Shown here piece by piece: positions 47,601 to 59,471 of a DNA stretch of 60,000 nt. Position numbers and translations under genes: made by a program. The notes beneath the pieces were generated by a model. That model worked only from the letters and a program-made list of their open reading frames with translations, did not search any database and was not told where the DNA came from. How positions within the stretch are numbered: position 1 is the first letter of the stretch; each line of letters opens with the position of its first letter. Source of the DNA: Cryptomeria japonica (lineage: Eukaryota > Streptophyta > Pinopsida > Cupressales > Cupressaceae); the NCBI RefSeq assembly GCF_030272615.1, contig NC_081405.1, positions 155,481,613-155,541,612 of the forward strand, in the 5' to 3' direction.

Positions 47601-48420
47601 GGCTGTGAAAACAGCTAGGGTCCACTACCTACCTATGAGAGGTGACTATCTCTTGGAGGCTAAACACCTTACACAACAAGGGATATTCACGAGGGACTTG
47701 TATGGAAGGTGGCACCGCTATGGTGTACCCTAGCACCATCAAGCCCTTGAGTGAGATGTTGGATAATTGTTGATCATGTATTTATTCTGAGAGCAGACAT
47801 AGAGATGTGGATCATATATGTTACCTTTGATCGAGCATTAGACATGCTCACATGTAGCCTATTGTGTTGTGCAAACCAGTCATGTGGATGGATATTATGT
47901 GTAAATCATGAATTATATGGTATTAACTTGTCACTATGTTATGGGGCATAGTCATTGGAAAGGTTCTTGTATGTCTGAAAAGTGTAAACAATTGAGTTCT
48001 TACATTGCTCTTATTTGACGAAAGTTAACTTGGTTGTAAAGAAATTGATATGTGAAGCTAGTTCTATGCGATAAAGTTTTGTGAAAAAGATGAATTGGTG
48101 AGAGAAATTGACCTTGAGAGCATATTTTCTTGTCATGTTTGATAAATGAGTATGATGACTGTGCTTATATATTTTAATTGCTTTAAATTTGGTGAAATAA
48201 GAGGGAAAAGTCTCGTATCCTTGCTATGATTGAGTGTAAATTATAGAATATTTGAAGGTGTGAATGATGTTAGATGCATTTTTTATTGATGAATAACGTT
48301 TTAAATTGTTGACAAAATAGTTGTTTGTGCAATTGATAATTGTTAATTGAGTTTAAGGACTAACAAGTGTTGCAGGACTCCCGTTTAAATTTGCGACTTC
48401 CAGGAGTAAGTCAGAACCTA
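44679..48420 (+). other. Non-coding internal domain of element E
   Basis: About 3.75 kb between primer site and polypurine tract. The longest open frames are about 120 codons, on the minus strand, with no recognisable domain. No knuckle, capsid or enzyme motif was found on either strand. In LARDs this domain is thought to serve as packaged RNA with conserved structure; the same is inferred here. Confidence 0.7.
46925..47165 (+). repeat. CCATGCGG-type interspersed repeat inside E
   Basis: About eight occurrences of a GCCATGC(G/C)G-like core spaced 20-45 bp apart, in a locally GC-rich stretch (TGCCATGCGGGATAC, TTGCCATGCCGTGC, TTTCCATGCGGCC, GAGCCATGCCACG and others). Candidate RNA structure or protein-binding array. 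Confidence 0.65.
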
Positions 48421-48431
48421 GGAGGGGAGAA
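48421..48431 (+). other. Polypurine tract of element E
   Basis: GGAGGGGAGAA, directly before the 3' LTR. Confidence 0.9.
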
Positions 48432-51400
48432 TGTAATGCCCATACCCTAGTTGGACTTTTAAAACCCGTTTGACCATGATTGACTTCCTATGTGGCATTC
48501 TTGAATGGTAGATTAACCGATATGCAATGTGTAGTTTAGACAATATAAATAAATTATGCATATTTATTATTGTGCTTTTGCATCGATTCTCGTGTAAATG
48601 TAATTGTTTCCTAACCCTTGAGATAAATCTTGAGCTAACGCCTTCATTGAATATGTATATGTATATGTGTGCTTGTATGAATTCATGGGTGCAGGAGATT
48701 GCAGGTACAACACCGCTTAGGGCAAGGTTTATCTCCTTTGGAATTTGCAAGGTTGAGTATGCTCCTTCATCTTTTGAATTTGGAATTAGTGGTCATTTAA
48801 CCTTCGTCTTGCCTTAGCCATGGTTAGGTGAGCATCATGCGTGGATTCGTGGAGCTTTCTTTTCATTGGGATGCATGTCGAGAGATTTGGAGGACTCCCT
48901 CGATTTGCGTGCCTTGCGCGAGGTAAGTGAGGTTTGTTATCCTAAGTATTAAATTCAAATTTATGAGTAGACGAGCACATTAGTAATTTAGAAATTTAAA
49001 TAGGTAGCTTCTTCTATATGATTAATCATTAATTTAAGAGATTGCTTTAAATTTTTATTGTAGCAAGCTTAAGGTATTTAACTGGGGTTAGAGTGCACAT
49101 TTACGCATTTGCAACATTTACGCATTTGTAGTTGAGAAATTAGAATAAATAAGACTCTTGCATTAGATTAGTCATTTATTTAAAAATGTCACTTTATTAT
49201 GTTATAGCGAGTTAATTTAATAGCTAATTTTAAAATAATGAATTTAGTGAGTTATGCGTTTTTGGAAAGGAAAAATTTAAAGTCATTTGGGAGATAGAAA
49301 TAAATTACGCATTTTCGCATTTGGAAGGAAAAGGGTAAATTATTATTATTTAAAAGAAATTATTTCTTCTTACTTGTATAGTTGATAAAATATAAAAGTT
49401 TGATTTTCAGAAAATTAAATTAATCAAAATATAACGTGCTGGCTAAAATGATATGAAGAAAATTAAAAAAAAAAAATTAGAGTTGAATAAGAGATGGAAG
49501 CTTTTAAATTTTAAAAGAAAAATGAATAAGGAGGGAATGAATGATTCCCATTTGGATTTTCATCTATTTTATTTTAAAAATAAAATGCCTAAATTCGAAA
49601 TTAAAAATTAGGGTAAAATTAGGGTTTCACTTTTTAACCTAGTTTTGGAGACATTTTGGGGGTTCTCTTTTTGGGGAAAAAGGTGGGAGAAAATGGAGTT
49701 TTTCCTTCTTGTTGGGAGTTGCAGGTGGAGCTCTTCCTCAAATTCATGCCAGGAATGCTAATGGGAGGTAAGTCTCTTGTGCATCTTGTATTTGCATTTA
49801 AAACCATAAGAAATGTGTTTGGAAGAAAACCTTGAACTGTTATTTGGAAATCTTTCCCCATTTTGATATTTTGGATATTCTGAAAAGAAACAAAAAAATG
49901 AAAAAAAAGAGATGGCTGTGACTGTATTTGTTTTAAAAAAATGGGTCTTGATAGAAATGGTATGGGTTTGGAAATATCCTCTTGTAAGTCTCCTTTTAAG
50001 ACTGTTTTTTTTTATGACATTGGGGTTTTGCTGTTGTGAGTGGAAGTGGTTGAAAACCACGTTTCTTATTTTAAATAAAACCTCTTGTATGAGTGAATCG
50101 AAATATTTATTTTTTTGAAACATTTCATGTTTTTTTTTTATTGTTTATTAAAAAAAAGGGGGAACTGCGTTTTATTTTTACCGTGCTGTGCGTGGTTGTT
50201 TGAATGTGGGTTGGGGTTTGGAGGGCAGGGAGCGGAGCTCCACCCGCTCCTCCTCCCCCCTCCCCCGCTTGCTTCCCGTTTAAACACCTTCGCTCGCGTC
50301 CCGTTGACCACCCCCGCTCGCGTCCCATTGACCTCCCCCGCTCGCAGGTGCAGACACCCCGTGGCCGCGACACTGCGGTGGCCGCAGTGGCCGTGGTAGC
50401 CGCAGGGCGTCGCGGACTTGCGGGCACCGCAGCGGTGCCGCCGCACGGGTCCCCTCGGCTAGGGTTTGGCCGAGAGCCAACTCTCTTAAAATTTGTTTTT
50501 ATTCGTTTGATGAATGAAAGTTATTAAATTAGTTTTTTTTTGTAAGTTTTTTTTAAAAAAAAAAAGAAAAGAATGGTTTCAGTTTGTCTCATTTTATATA
50601 CAATCAAAAAAAAAAGGGATGTTTATTAATATCAGTATGTTATAAGCAATATGTTAAATTAAAACTTGAATGGAGATGTACATTTTAAATAGTTATGATT
50701 TTTCCATTTTAAATGTCAAAAAAAAAGAGGAAAAGTAGGTATATTAAAATATATGTTAATATAGGAAACATCTAATTAGTATTTATATACTTGATGACCT
50801 ATATGGACTTTACTTTTCTAAAATTATTATGGAAATGATTTTCAATTATCTTTATGAATGTTGAGACGTGCATTTAAGCTTTAATTCTTTTAAGTGGGGA
50901 AATGTTGGGACTCTCGGTAAGGTGCTAGTTGGGTAAATCGGATGGTGGTGTTAGTCCTTAATTTTGTTTTTATGTATGCAATAAAAGCTTAATTTAGCTC
51001 GGGAACGGTATTCCCATTTCTTTATTTACTCTTAATTTATTTTTGTTCCTATATAGTAATAAGGCATTCCTTGTGTAGTTAGAAAAGGGGCTAAATTATC
51101 TTTGTAAAACCAACTTACCATTAGTGGGTATCTAAGGGTTAATTAATTTGGTTAGACGTTTATGACAACTTGAGAAAGTGTTGAATTTACTCGTCAACGC
51201 TTGAGCATGACTTATTATTTTGGGAAATTTGTTGGGTCCCCATCATCTGATTGCTCTGGTCTGTCCAACGTCGGTCTTGTCTCCATTTAAGGTACCACCT
51301 GTTAAGAAATCCTTGTCCTTTTTACTTGATGTGTTTAGTAGGATCCGTTACAAAAAGGGGTCATTACGTAATTAACGTCCGAGGTGTCTGTTGTATATTG

Positions 51401-53286
51401 TTTGTATTCGCCTAAGTGGCAAGATGTAACTGACTTATAAATCATGTATTCCTAACGATATAATACCAAAGGGGTCTTGCAGTTGAGTAGACCCGGAGAT
51501 GTAGCCCATCCGGGGTGAACTCCGAGATCATACCTGTGTTATGCGATGTTTTAGCATACTTTGTTTTATGTTTCAAATTATCATGGATGGTTGTAATCTT
51601 GCATAAGTGTATGGTGGAAAATTAATGAATTCAAAGTTAAATGCATAACATTATTCTTATGGATAAATGTAGTTATTTAAGTTCATAAATCGTTGTGAAT
51701 TATGAATATGGCAAGGTATTTAAATATTGAAATTAAAGTGTGGAAAAAAAGTAAATTGGTAATGTTAATTTAAATTGTAATAGTGGAAGAAATCTAGATA
51801 GAATTACTTCATTGGATTAATTTGTTAATAAGTATGTTAATGGATTGAATGTAAAAGGGAAAACAAAGTTAAAACTTATGTCACAATTCCCAGATTTAGA
51901 TTAAAAGGTTGAACATCATATCAACATCTATCCTTTTACCTTAGTGAATGAATTCACGCCATGTCAATTATGTTTCATTGCATTGGATAAATTTGTTAAG
52001 TTATTTCACGTTTTAATCTTAACAATAATCCTCACCGGATTAATTTGATAATCGTATGGACTCAATCAGGTATTCATGTTGCATATTGGATGAATATACC
52101 TAGTAATTTATGTTGTAATTATAATCGATAACCTTCACCAGATATATTTTATAAATGGGTGAACTCCATTAGATATCCTTATTCTAATCTTTATAAAAAG
52201 GGAATTCCCCCATGATTGCTAAAGCTGATCTAAAATGGGAAATGATTGATTTGTAGTTTCTACATTAAAACTTAGTAAGAGTATCCCTCTCATTTTAAGT
52301 TCATTTAACAAAAAAAAAGAGATATGCAATAAGAAAATTGTATTTTAATTCTAATAGAAGAACGTCATTATGATCTTATTACTCTAAACTTGAAATGATG
52401 AATGTCATCTAGTTAACGATACTTTAAATTGAAGGATGCTCTCGTGTGTTCTAATGCATATCCATCTTAATGAAATTAGTCCATTTATTTGCATTATTAA
52501 AACTTCAAATGAAATTCCATGACTACTCACATTATACCTTTCATAAAAGAACATCAACTCATCAGTTGGCTATGCACGAAATCTAATGAAGGGACCTCAC
52601 TCTTTTAGTTGTAGTTAATCCTTAAGGAATGAACTTCTCTTATTAACCATACTTTTTAATATTTAAAAAAAGATATCAAATGTGGGTGAATATTTTAAAA
52701 TCAAATGAAGGAATCCTTGCTTTACTAATCGTAGTTTAACCTTAAATGAATGAATCTCAATAGGCATATTTTTAAACATTAAAGGATGAAATCAATTGTG
52801 AATGGGTACCACAAACCCAAGGAATGAACTTCATTATATTAAACACATGAACCCTTTTGGGGGCCGCTTAATGTAATTATGAAATTAAGTGCATTGAATA
52901 AATAACTCCTTAATGGCCTCCTAACCACCAAAGTAAATGAACGCCTCCTAAAATTTTAAGATGTCATATCTTTGAACACATTGGTAATTAAGATCTATGC
53001 ATTAGCTCGTAATTAAGATATCCAGTTTAATGGAATCTAATGACGCAAATTGAGTTAGGTGTAAGGGTTGTGTAATCGCGTTGGGAAACCTCTTAGGATC
53101 ATTTAGCTTTCCGCTGTGTTATCTAGTTATAGATAACTTTGAGATAACTTCAATCTATCTTAATATTGTAACTTTTCATTAACGCTCTTAATTATTATTT
53201 TTTTTTTAAAAAATAAAAATTTTGCACTCTAATTGAGTGTTTTTTTTTAACTTAAACCCTTAGGGGTTTCCTGGCGGGGCATTATA
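48432..53286 (+). repeat. 3' LTR of element E
   Basis: 4,855 bp, matching the 5' LTR with few substitutions and small changes in homopolymer length. The donor at 49767 reads GAG/GTAAGT, a better splice match than in the 5' copy. A GC-rich island copy lies at 50210-50490. Confidence 0.95.
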
Positions 53287-53291
53287 CATCT

Positions 53292-55622
53292 CAAGGCAAA
53301 AGAGAAATCATATATAACTGAAATATCACGCATACAAGTGCAACAAAAAGATTTATAATGGGAACATGCGAGTAACTCCATCGAGGCTATGAATGCCTAC
53401 TAGCAATAGAGCAACATTTGAGAAATTATAGTCTACAACCTCGTCGAAGCTCTAAAATCTTGCTAGCAGTGAGGCTCTATTCGGGATTCTTTTGAAGTTA
53501 GAATAATCTACGTAGCTAGTCATATAGGATGCTAAGGATCATATTTGAATACAAGAGTGAGAATTAACTCATTTGCACATACGTGGGAAAAAGAAGATCA
53601 AAGTTTCAAGAACCAATGGGGAAGTTTTATGTGTCTCCATTTCTAAATCCTAGTCACTAAGTGTGTTAATTTGGATGTTCCAAGGGACCTTAAGGATCTA
53701 TTGATCACTTATATATGAAATGTTTTGTACCTCCAATTAAATTGGTGTATTACAAAAATGCTAAACAAGCACATTCATCCTTGTTCAAATAGGAAATGGA
53801 TATTCATCATACATATTGCATTAACATAGGTCATGTCAAAAATTCATTGTCTCCACATGCATTCTATTGATCATCATGTCATATAGGTCTGCACACTAGG
53901 GGCATAACTGAAAAAATTCTAAAAATCATTTAAAGTCCTGAAAAAAATCCTAAAAATCATAAAATATCCTGAAAAAAAGCCTTAAAAATCAAAAAATAAA
54001 AAAACTGAAAAATCAAAGCAAGAAAGGATAGACCTTCCATCGAATCAAATAAACAACAAACAAACTCTCAAAGTCTACAATCAACCTAATCACATATCTT
54101 GTTAATAAATTTATCTATCAAACTCTATCAAACGTCAACATGTCTTATACAGGGAAGGGTACACTCAAAACCAGACAGATTGGTCTTACACGGGGTATTC
54201 ACTCTCTCAAACCAGACATTCCTATCAATCATTAAACGATCAAAACAATGAAATAGATCAATATGGCTATTGGATTTTGTCCAAGTTAGACTTATCTTTA
54301 TCAATTAATGACAGGTCATGTTTCATCAAATCCAAAACATTGAAAAGCAAAAAATACTAAAAATATCCATATAATGTCCTGACAAAATCCTAAAACATCA
54401 TAAAAAGTCCTAAAATTTAAAAAATAGTAAAATACACAAAAAACCCTAAAAATCAAATACAATCTTGAAAAAAAATACCAAAAACATTCACAAATGATCC
54501 TAAAAAAATCAACCAAAATCCAAAAACATTAAAATATCAATCAATAAAAAAAAAAACTTGCAATAAAATGTCTTACAAGAATCAAACACCCTAGCAAATA
54601 TCCAGCAAACGCTTCGCATGAAGTTAACAAAGGATACGACTATCCAATCAAACATATGCAATCAATTTATCAAGTTATCTTATCAATTGTATCATATCCA
54701 TATCAAGTGATCTTTATCTTGTCTTAAACATAAGAGGATACACTCGGAATCAGGCAGGTTAGTGTTAAACGGGGTCCACAACTTTCTAAGATCAAACATT
54801 ATCAACTATCACATCAAACAATCAAAACAAAGACACAGATCAATATGGCTGCTGAATTTTGTCCTAGTTAGTTTTTATCTTTTATCATTTGGCGACAGAT
54901 CATGTTCCTATGCTACTCAAGGATGTCCACAAGTGACTAGAGGAGCCAGGATGGGCATTATCTTTTTCTTTGTAAATGTTGTTTGTGGTGTGAACCAATG
55001 AAGTTTTGGGGTAATAGTTCTAGTGGTGTCTATGTTGGTATGTTCATTCGGAAAATATCCTATGCAAAAGTGAAGGATAGTTATGCTTGTGACTATCCCA
55101 CATACCTCGACCCCTAGCATTATTCTCAAAATGGACGGTTTCACTCCTTGTCTACTACGTGTTTGTTTCTTCAATGAGATATCTTTACATCTTGTTTCCT
55201 TATACCCTGATGTGCAAAGCTCCATTGCTAAATAATAAGGCTCAATGATGAATATATATTGTACAATAAATAATGATACAGGTTCATGAATCAATCATTC
55301 TCATTTCATCTCATTTGCTTATTGCTAGTTTGCTGATTCTTGTCTCATCATCTCTTTCTAAATCATTTTCTACCATCTAACATTATTCTTTCATCAATCT
55401 ATTCTCTTGTATTCTATCTCAATATCATGTTCACATCACCTATCTCTATCTCTAATCAACTAAGTATTCTTCTATCTAACATTCTTCTTTTTTTGAGAGA
55501 TCATTCATACATTTAATGCATAAACAATCTCTTGAGGGGGCACTACACCCTAAGTATTATTGGGGCATACTAGGGCAAATTTTTTTGTTTTCTTTGAAAC
55601 AAAGTCATTCTGACATTGTCTC
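53292..55622 (+). other. 3' non-coding region of element D
   Basis: No credible gene. It contains a diverged direct duplication of about 590 bp (separate entry). Confidence 0.5.
53920..54912 (+). repeat. Diverged tandem duplication, period about 590 bp
   Basis: A segment with AAATCCTAAAAATCAT-type words, then ACACTC..AACCAGACAG, GATCAATATGGCT and GACAG.TCATGTT (about 53920-54320) recurs in the same order at about 54355-54912. It lies in the 3' non-coding part of D. Confidence 0.65.
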
Positions 55623-55635
55623 AAAGAGGGGCAAA
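55623..55635 (+). other. Polypurine tract of element D
   Basis: AAAGAGGGGCAAA directly before the 3' LTR, a common form in plant Ty3/gypsy elements. Confidence 0.85.
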
Positions 55636-57012
55636 TGTAGACAACTAAAAATTTCTCATTGATCATGTACTAATTATTCCTCTAATTGATTAAATAATTA
55701 TTTAATTATTTAATTAAGTTAATTAATCTTATTCTTCTAGATTCATATTTCCTCATTATCTTACTAATTATTTATATTTCAATTCTCTTATCATTTAAAC
55801 ATTTAACCATTTTCTAATGTTAATTAAATATTTATTATTTAATTAATTCTGATTAATTCCCCAAATTAAATAATCCTTATTATTTAAATAAATTAATTCT
55901 CAATTTCTATCTCTAATCATCTAATCATTAACCCTCTTCTAAATATTAATTAAATATGTATTATTTAATTAATTATGATATTAATCCTTTATTTAAATAA
56001 TCTTTATTATTTAATTAAAGTTCATTTCTAAATAATTAAATTATTTAATTAACTACTTAATTCATTTAACTTCATTTAATTTTTTATTCTTCTAATTTCC
56101 TTAATTCTTCTAATTTCTCCTAATTTTAAATGCATGTGCATGATTTCAAAAATTAAATTGAAAATCAAAGTCAAGTTCTAAATATACTCAAATAACAAAT
56201 TGAATTTAAAATAAATTCAATATTTGAATTAAATCTCATGCAAAGATTAAATTGAAAATCAAAGTCAAAGTGCAAGCACATGGCAAATTAAAATAATTCA
56301 ATCAATTAATTAATTAAATCAATTATCTTTTCAATCTCTATTTCTATCTTCCACTTTGCTTTTTTCCAAAAAGCTCTCAAAAAGATTTCAATCAGTTAAC
56401 TATTCCATCTATCTTAATTGATCATTTCAATTAATTGATTAATTACATCTTTTCTTTAATTCTCTCCAATCATTATTTTTTTTTCCAATTAGCTTTTTCT
56501 AAATAATTTTTTTTTTGTCATCAATTAAGTATCCTCCAATCATTCTTTTTCATCTTCATTCAACTTTTTTCTCAATCAGTTAACTCAATTAATCTATTCA
56601 ATCTATTGAGTTCCACCTCCAAATCAGCAGTTCAACTATCAATCAGCATGTGATCTCACCTGAGTTCCACCTCTTGATCAATTTGTTCCACCTCTCAATT
56701 CATCTCTCCAATAATCTATAAATTGAGCATTCAATCTCCATTTTCAACAATCACGATAAATCATGAACTTTGAATCTTTGTGTCATTTGTAGGCTGCCAA
56801 CACAATATCTGAGAGCCATCATACCACAAAGAAGAGAAGAACAATGGAAACAATATGTGATCATGGAATAGGGAGTTTTAATTGATTTATTTTACATTCC
56901 TATTGATTGATTGTGTTATTTCATTGGTTTCTTTAGAATTCTTTGATTAGATAGGGATTCATGATTTCCCCTCTATTTCTAATTGATTTGATGATGAATT
57001 TTACATATGACA
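55636..57012 (+). repeat. 3' LTR of element D
   Basis: 1,377 bp, TGTAGACAACTAAAAATTTC to ATATGACA, followed by TAAGG. It is about 130 bp longer than the 5' LTR, mainly from an internal near-duplication at about 55885-55995. Substitutions and indels make D clearly older than E. Confidence 0.92.
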
Positions 57013-57017
57013 TAAGG

Positions 57018-57399
57018 CACTCATCCTTAGGGGTGGGTAAATCATTGAAGATCATGCCAATACCTAGGATTAGGTCTATAGTCAGAAAATTCTAATTGCG
57101 GATCGATACTCAGGAGATTTCAAATTATACCGGAACCTACTCATAGACTATGTGAACCGGTCAAGCCTAACCAACAACATTTATGACAATGAAAAATTAG
57201 GGTTAACGACAATAAAGAGGAAAAGCTTAAGTTATTTTCTTCATACGGTGATCGAGAATTCAAACGAGCAAATTTCCAAAGAATTTCAAAGTTCTAAGGT
57301 GATTTGAGCGAGCACTTTCTTTCAAGGCAATTTGATCCCCCGACAACTTTTCAAGGTATTTTTGTGTTGCAGAAACCCTAGTTTACGTGCTTGGTTATA
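57018..57399 (+). other. Gag-ORF2 spacer of element C
   Basis: Element C resumes after D. About 380 bp without a gene, with an AATAAAGAGGAAAAG stretch near 57208 and a leader-like end before ORF2. Together with the stretch 32890-32990 it gives a spacer near 480 bp. Confidence 0.45.
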
Positions 57400-59471
57400 A
57401 TGGCTTCATCTTCATCCTGCATTGATACTCCTTTGGTGGTTGAGATTAAGAACCACTCTCATCCCATTGTCAAGAACCATCCATACAAATCTCTTTTGGA
57501 TGAGCCATTGGATGCATTTTTTAAAGTTTATCATAGAGTTCTTCATACTGAGGATATTAGGGCCTATATTTACTGCGATATCAAAGAGATTGGAGATTAT
57601 GAGTTATGTTGAATTTTCACCCAACACCTAATTTTTGACAACCAACTCAAATCAAATTTTTCACACCTCCAAGGATAAGGTTTTACACAGTTCATGGATT
57701 TTCTAACTTTCGATGAGGCATAATGGATGCATTATGTTTTGAGCTACATTCATGGAGAACTCATCTAGTTGGATTGGTCATACAAGATTACGGAGGAAGT
57801 CATAAAAAATGTCACCTATTTGCACCAAATTGGAGGTGTTCCCGACACAAGGTGTAACTTATCTAACAAAGAGCTCAATAGACTTACTGGGGCAACTTTT
57901 GATGGGCATTCTTTGAGAGTTGATGATGTCAGAGATATAAATGTAAAGTTTGCAATGATGATTATCGTATATAAGGTTTACCAGTCAAGCTGGTTAAATA
58001 ATGTCTCCGGTAAAACAATTTTGATGGCACATGAAATGGTTAAGGAGAATGCCCATTATGATCTATGCAGTGTAATGTTAAAAGAACTCATGACTAACCT
58101 ACAAAATATCAAACAAGACAAGAAGAATACCTTTTGGTATGTCTCCTTCATTATCTATTTAGTATTTTACTTTTTGGGAATTGTTCTCGGTTTTGGCAAG
58201 ATTCAGTGGGCTTTTGACCACCTTGTAGCTACACAAAATGCACAAATTTTGGATAAGAAAGGGAACAAGGTAAGGAAAGCAAATTTATGGGTTTTTTTTA
58301 GGACATTTCAGGAGGAAATGAAGAATAGGTCCCAAATCCCCAAATATATTGTAGAGAAGTATAAGGATACAATTTTTCTTATGGTTAATAAAGATGAATG
58401 TATGATGGAGGATGTACAACCTAGAATAATCTAAATAATGCCTATGGGCTATGAGGTTGACAAGGCCACACTGGATGCCTATGTACAACATCTATTGTAG
58501 GCACCAGTAGATGAGAAGGAAGAAAAATTTGGTACTGCTCAGGAAAAAGGACTTAAAGTTCATAAGGAACAGGTAGCTCCGGCAATCTAGAAGAAGATGA
58601 CCAAGGTAGCAGTTGAAACATTGATAAGTGAAGGTCATGACAAGAGTAAGGTTGAGCAGAAAGTCAAAATTTTGGATGAACAGAGGAAAGAGGAAAGGGA
58701 AGCTTGAAAAGCAACTCAGGACACACCCAATGTGGTCCTGATTACAATAGAGACTTCTAAACAACTAGAAGAATCTTCAGTTGAGCCTACTAGTCACACA
58801 CCGGTAAAGCCACCTAAGAAGAATCCAAAGGCTACCCGACAGTATATGATTGTTTCTTTTGAAGAAATAGAGCCTGATACAAAAATTAAGGAGTTTCCCA
58901 AGAAGAGAGGCATTTTTTATAAAGTTGCGAGGGAGAAGAAAGAGGGACAAAAGTAAGAACCAATCAAGGAGACTCCCCAGAAGCTGAAGATTACAATTAT
59001 ACATAAGAGAAATTCTAAATTAGATGAGCAGACCAAACCTGAACCAAAAAGGAGATCCGGTAAGAAGAAGATGAACTCTCAAGATTTGATTGATCAGATA
59101 ATAAATGATGGTAATTTAGATAATATTTCTTCTTTCTTTGATGATTGTGAGGAAAAGGACAAGAAATAGATAGAAGAGGCTATTCTTTTATATCTTGATT
59201 CCTTTAGTAGGGCATTGATAGAACTAGAGAAATTTTTTCCTAAGGAGGTATATGACGAGTTAGAGATTAGGAAACTACGCGCTCAGTCTTTGGAGAGGAA
59301 GATTAAGGAGACTGAATTGTTCAATCTTTCTCCTTCAACAACTCCTCTGAAGATGGATGACTTGATTAATAAAACTGGATTATTAGAATTTAACCCTAAG
59401 TATAGAATAAATAGCCATATTTGAAAAGATTTGAAGAGATTAGAATGTTGGAAATTTGGAGGAATTGATTA
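57400..59471 (+). pseudogene. ORF2 of element C, cut by element G
   Basis: ATG 57400 (MASSSSCIDTPLVVEIK) opens one frame traceable to about 59465 with in-frame stops (for example 57610, 58432, 58708, 59167, 59422). It is homologous to ORF2 of A along its whole length: LTGATFDGHSLRVDDVRDIN, IVEKYKDTIFLMVNKDE and MGYEVD are nearly the same as in A, and a lysine-rich segment follows (KPPKKNPKATRQ, EPKRRSGKKKM). About 60% of the A-type protein is present before similarity stops at element G. The remainder may lie past the window. Function unknown. Confidence 0.7.

Larger units (their letters stand above)
39806..53286 (+). mobile_element. Element E: LARD-like element with 4.86-kb LTRs
   Basis: Duplicated target CATCT at 39801-39805 and 53287-53291. 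Two LTRs of 4,859 and 4,855 bp, almost identical by eye, enclose 3,767 bp that begins with a tRNA-Met primer site and ends with a polypurine tract. No gag or pol is visible anywhere. The proportions match the LARDs described in barley and relatives (LTRs near 4.5 kb, internal domain near 3.5 kb, non-coding but conserved). LTR ends TGTAATGCCC and GGGGCATTACA form a perfect 10-bp inverted repeat (last bases TATA in the 3' copy). The high LTR identity means a recent insertion, so it was mobilised by another element's proteins. Confidence 0.93.
32991..57012 (+). mobile_element. Element D: Gag-only LTR element, host of E
   Basis: Flanked by TAAGG and by LTRs starting TGTAGACA and ending GACA. Without element E it is about 10.5 kb. 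It has a TGGTGAACC-type primer site, a repeat-rich leader of 3 kb, one long Gag-like frame, a long 3' untranslated region and a polypurine tract. No protease, integrase or reverse transcriptase is visible, so it is non-autonomous, resembling TR-GAG type elements. It shares its primer class with H and I. Confidence 0.85.
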
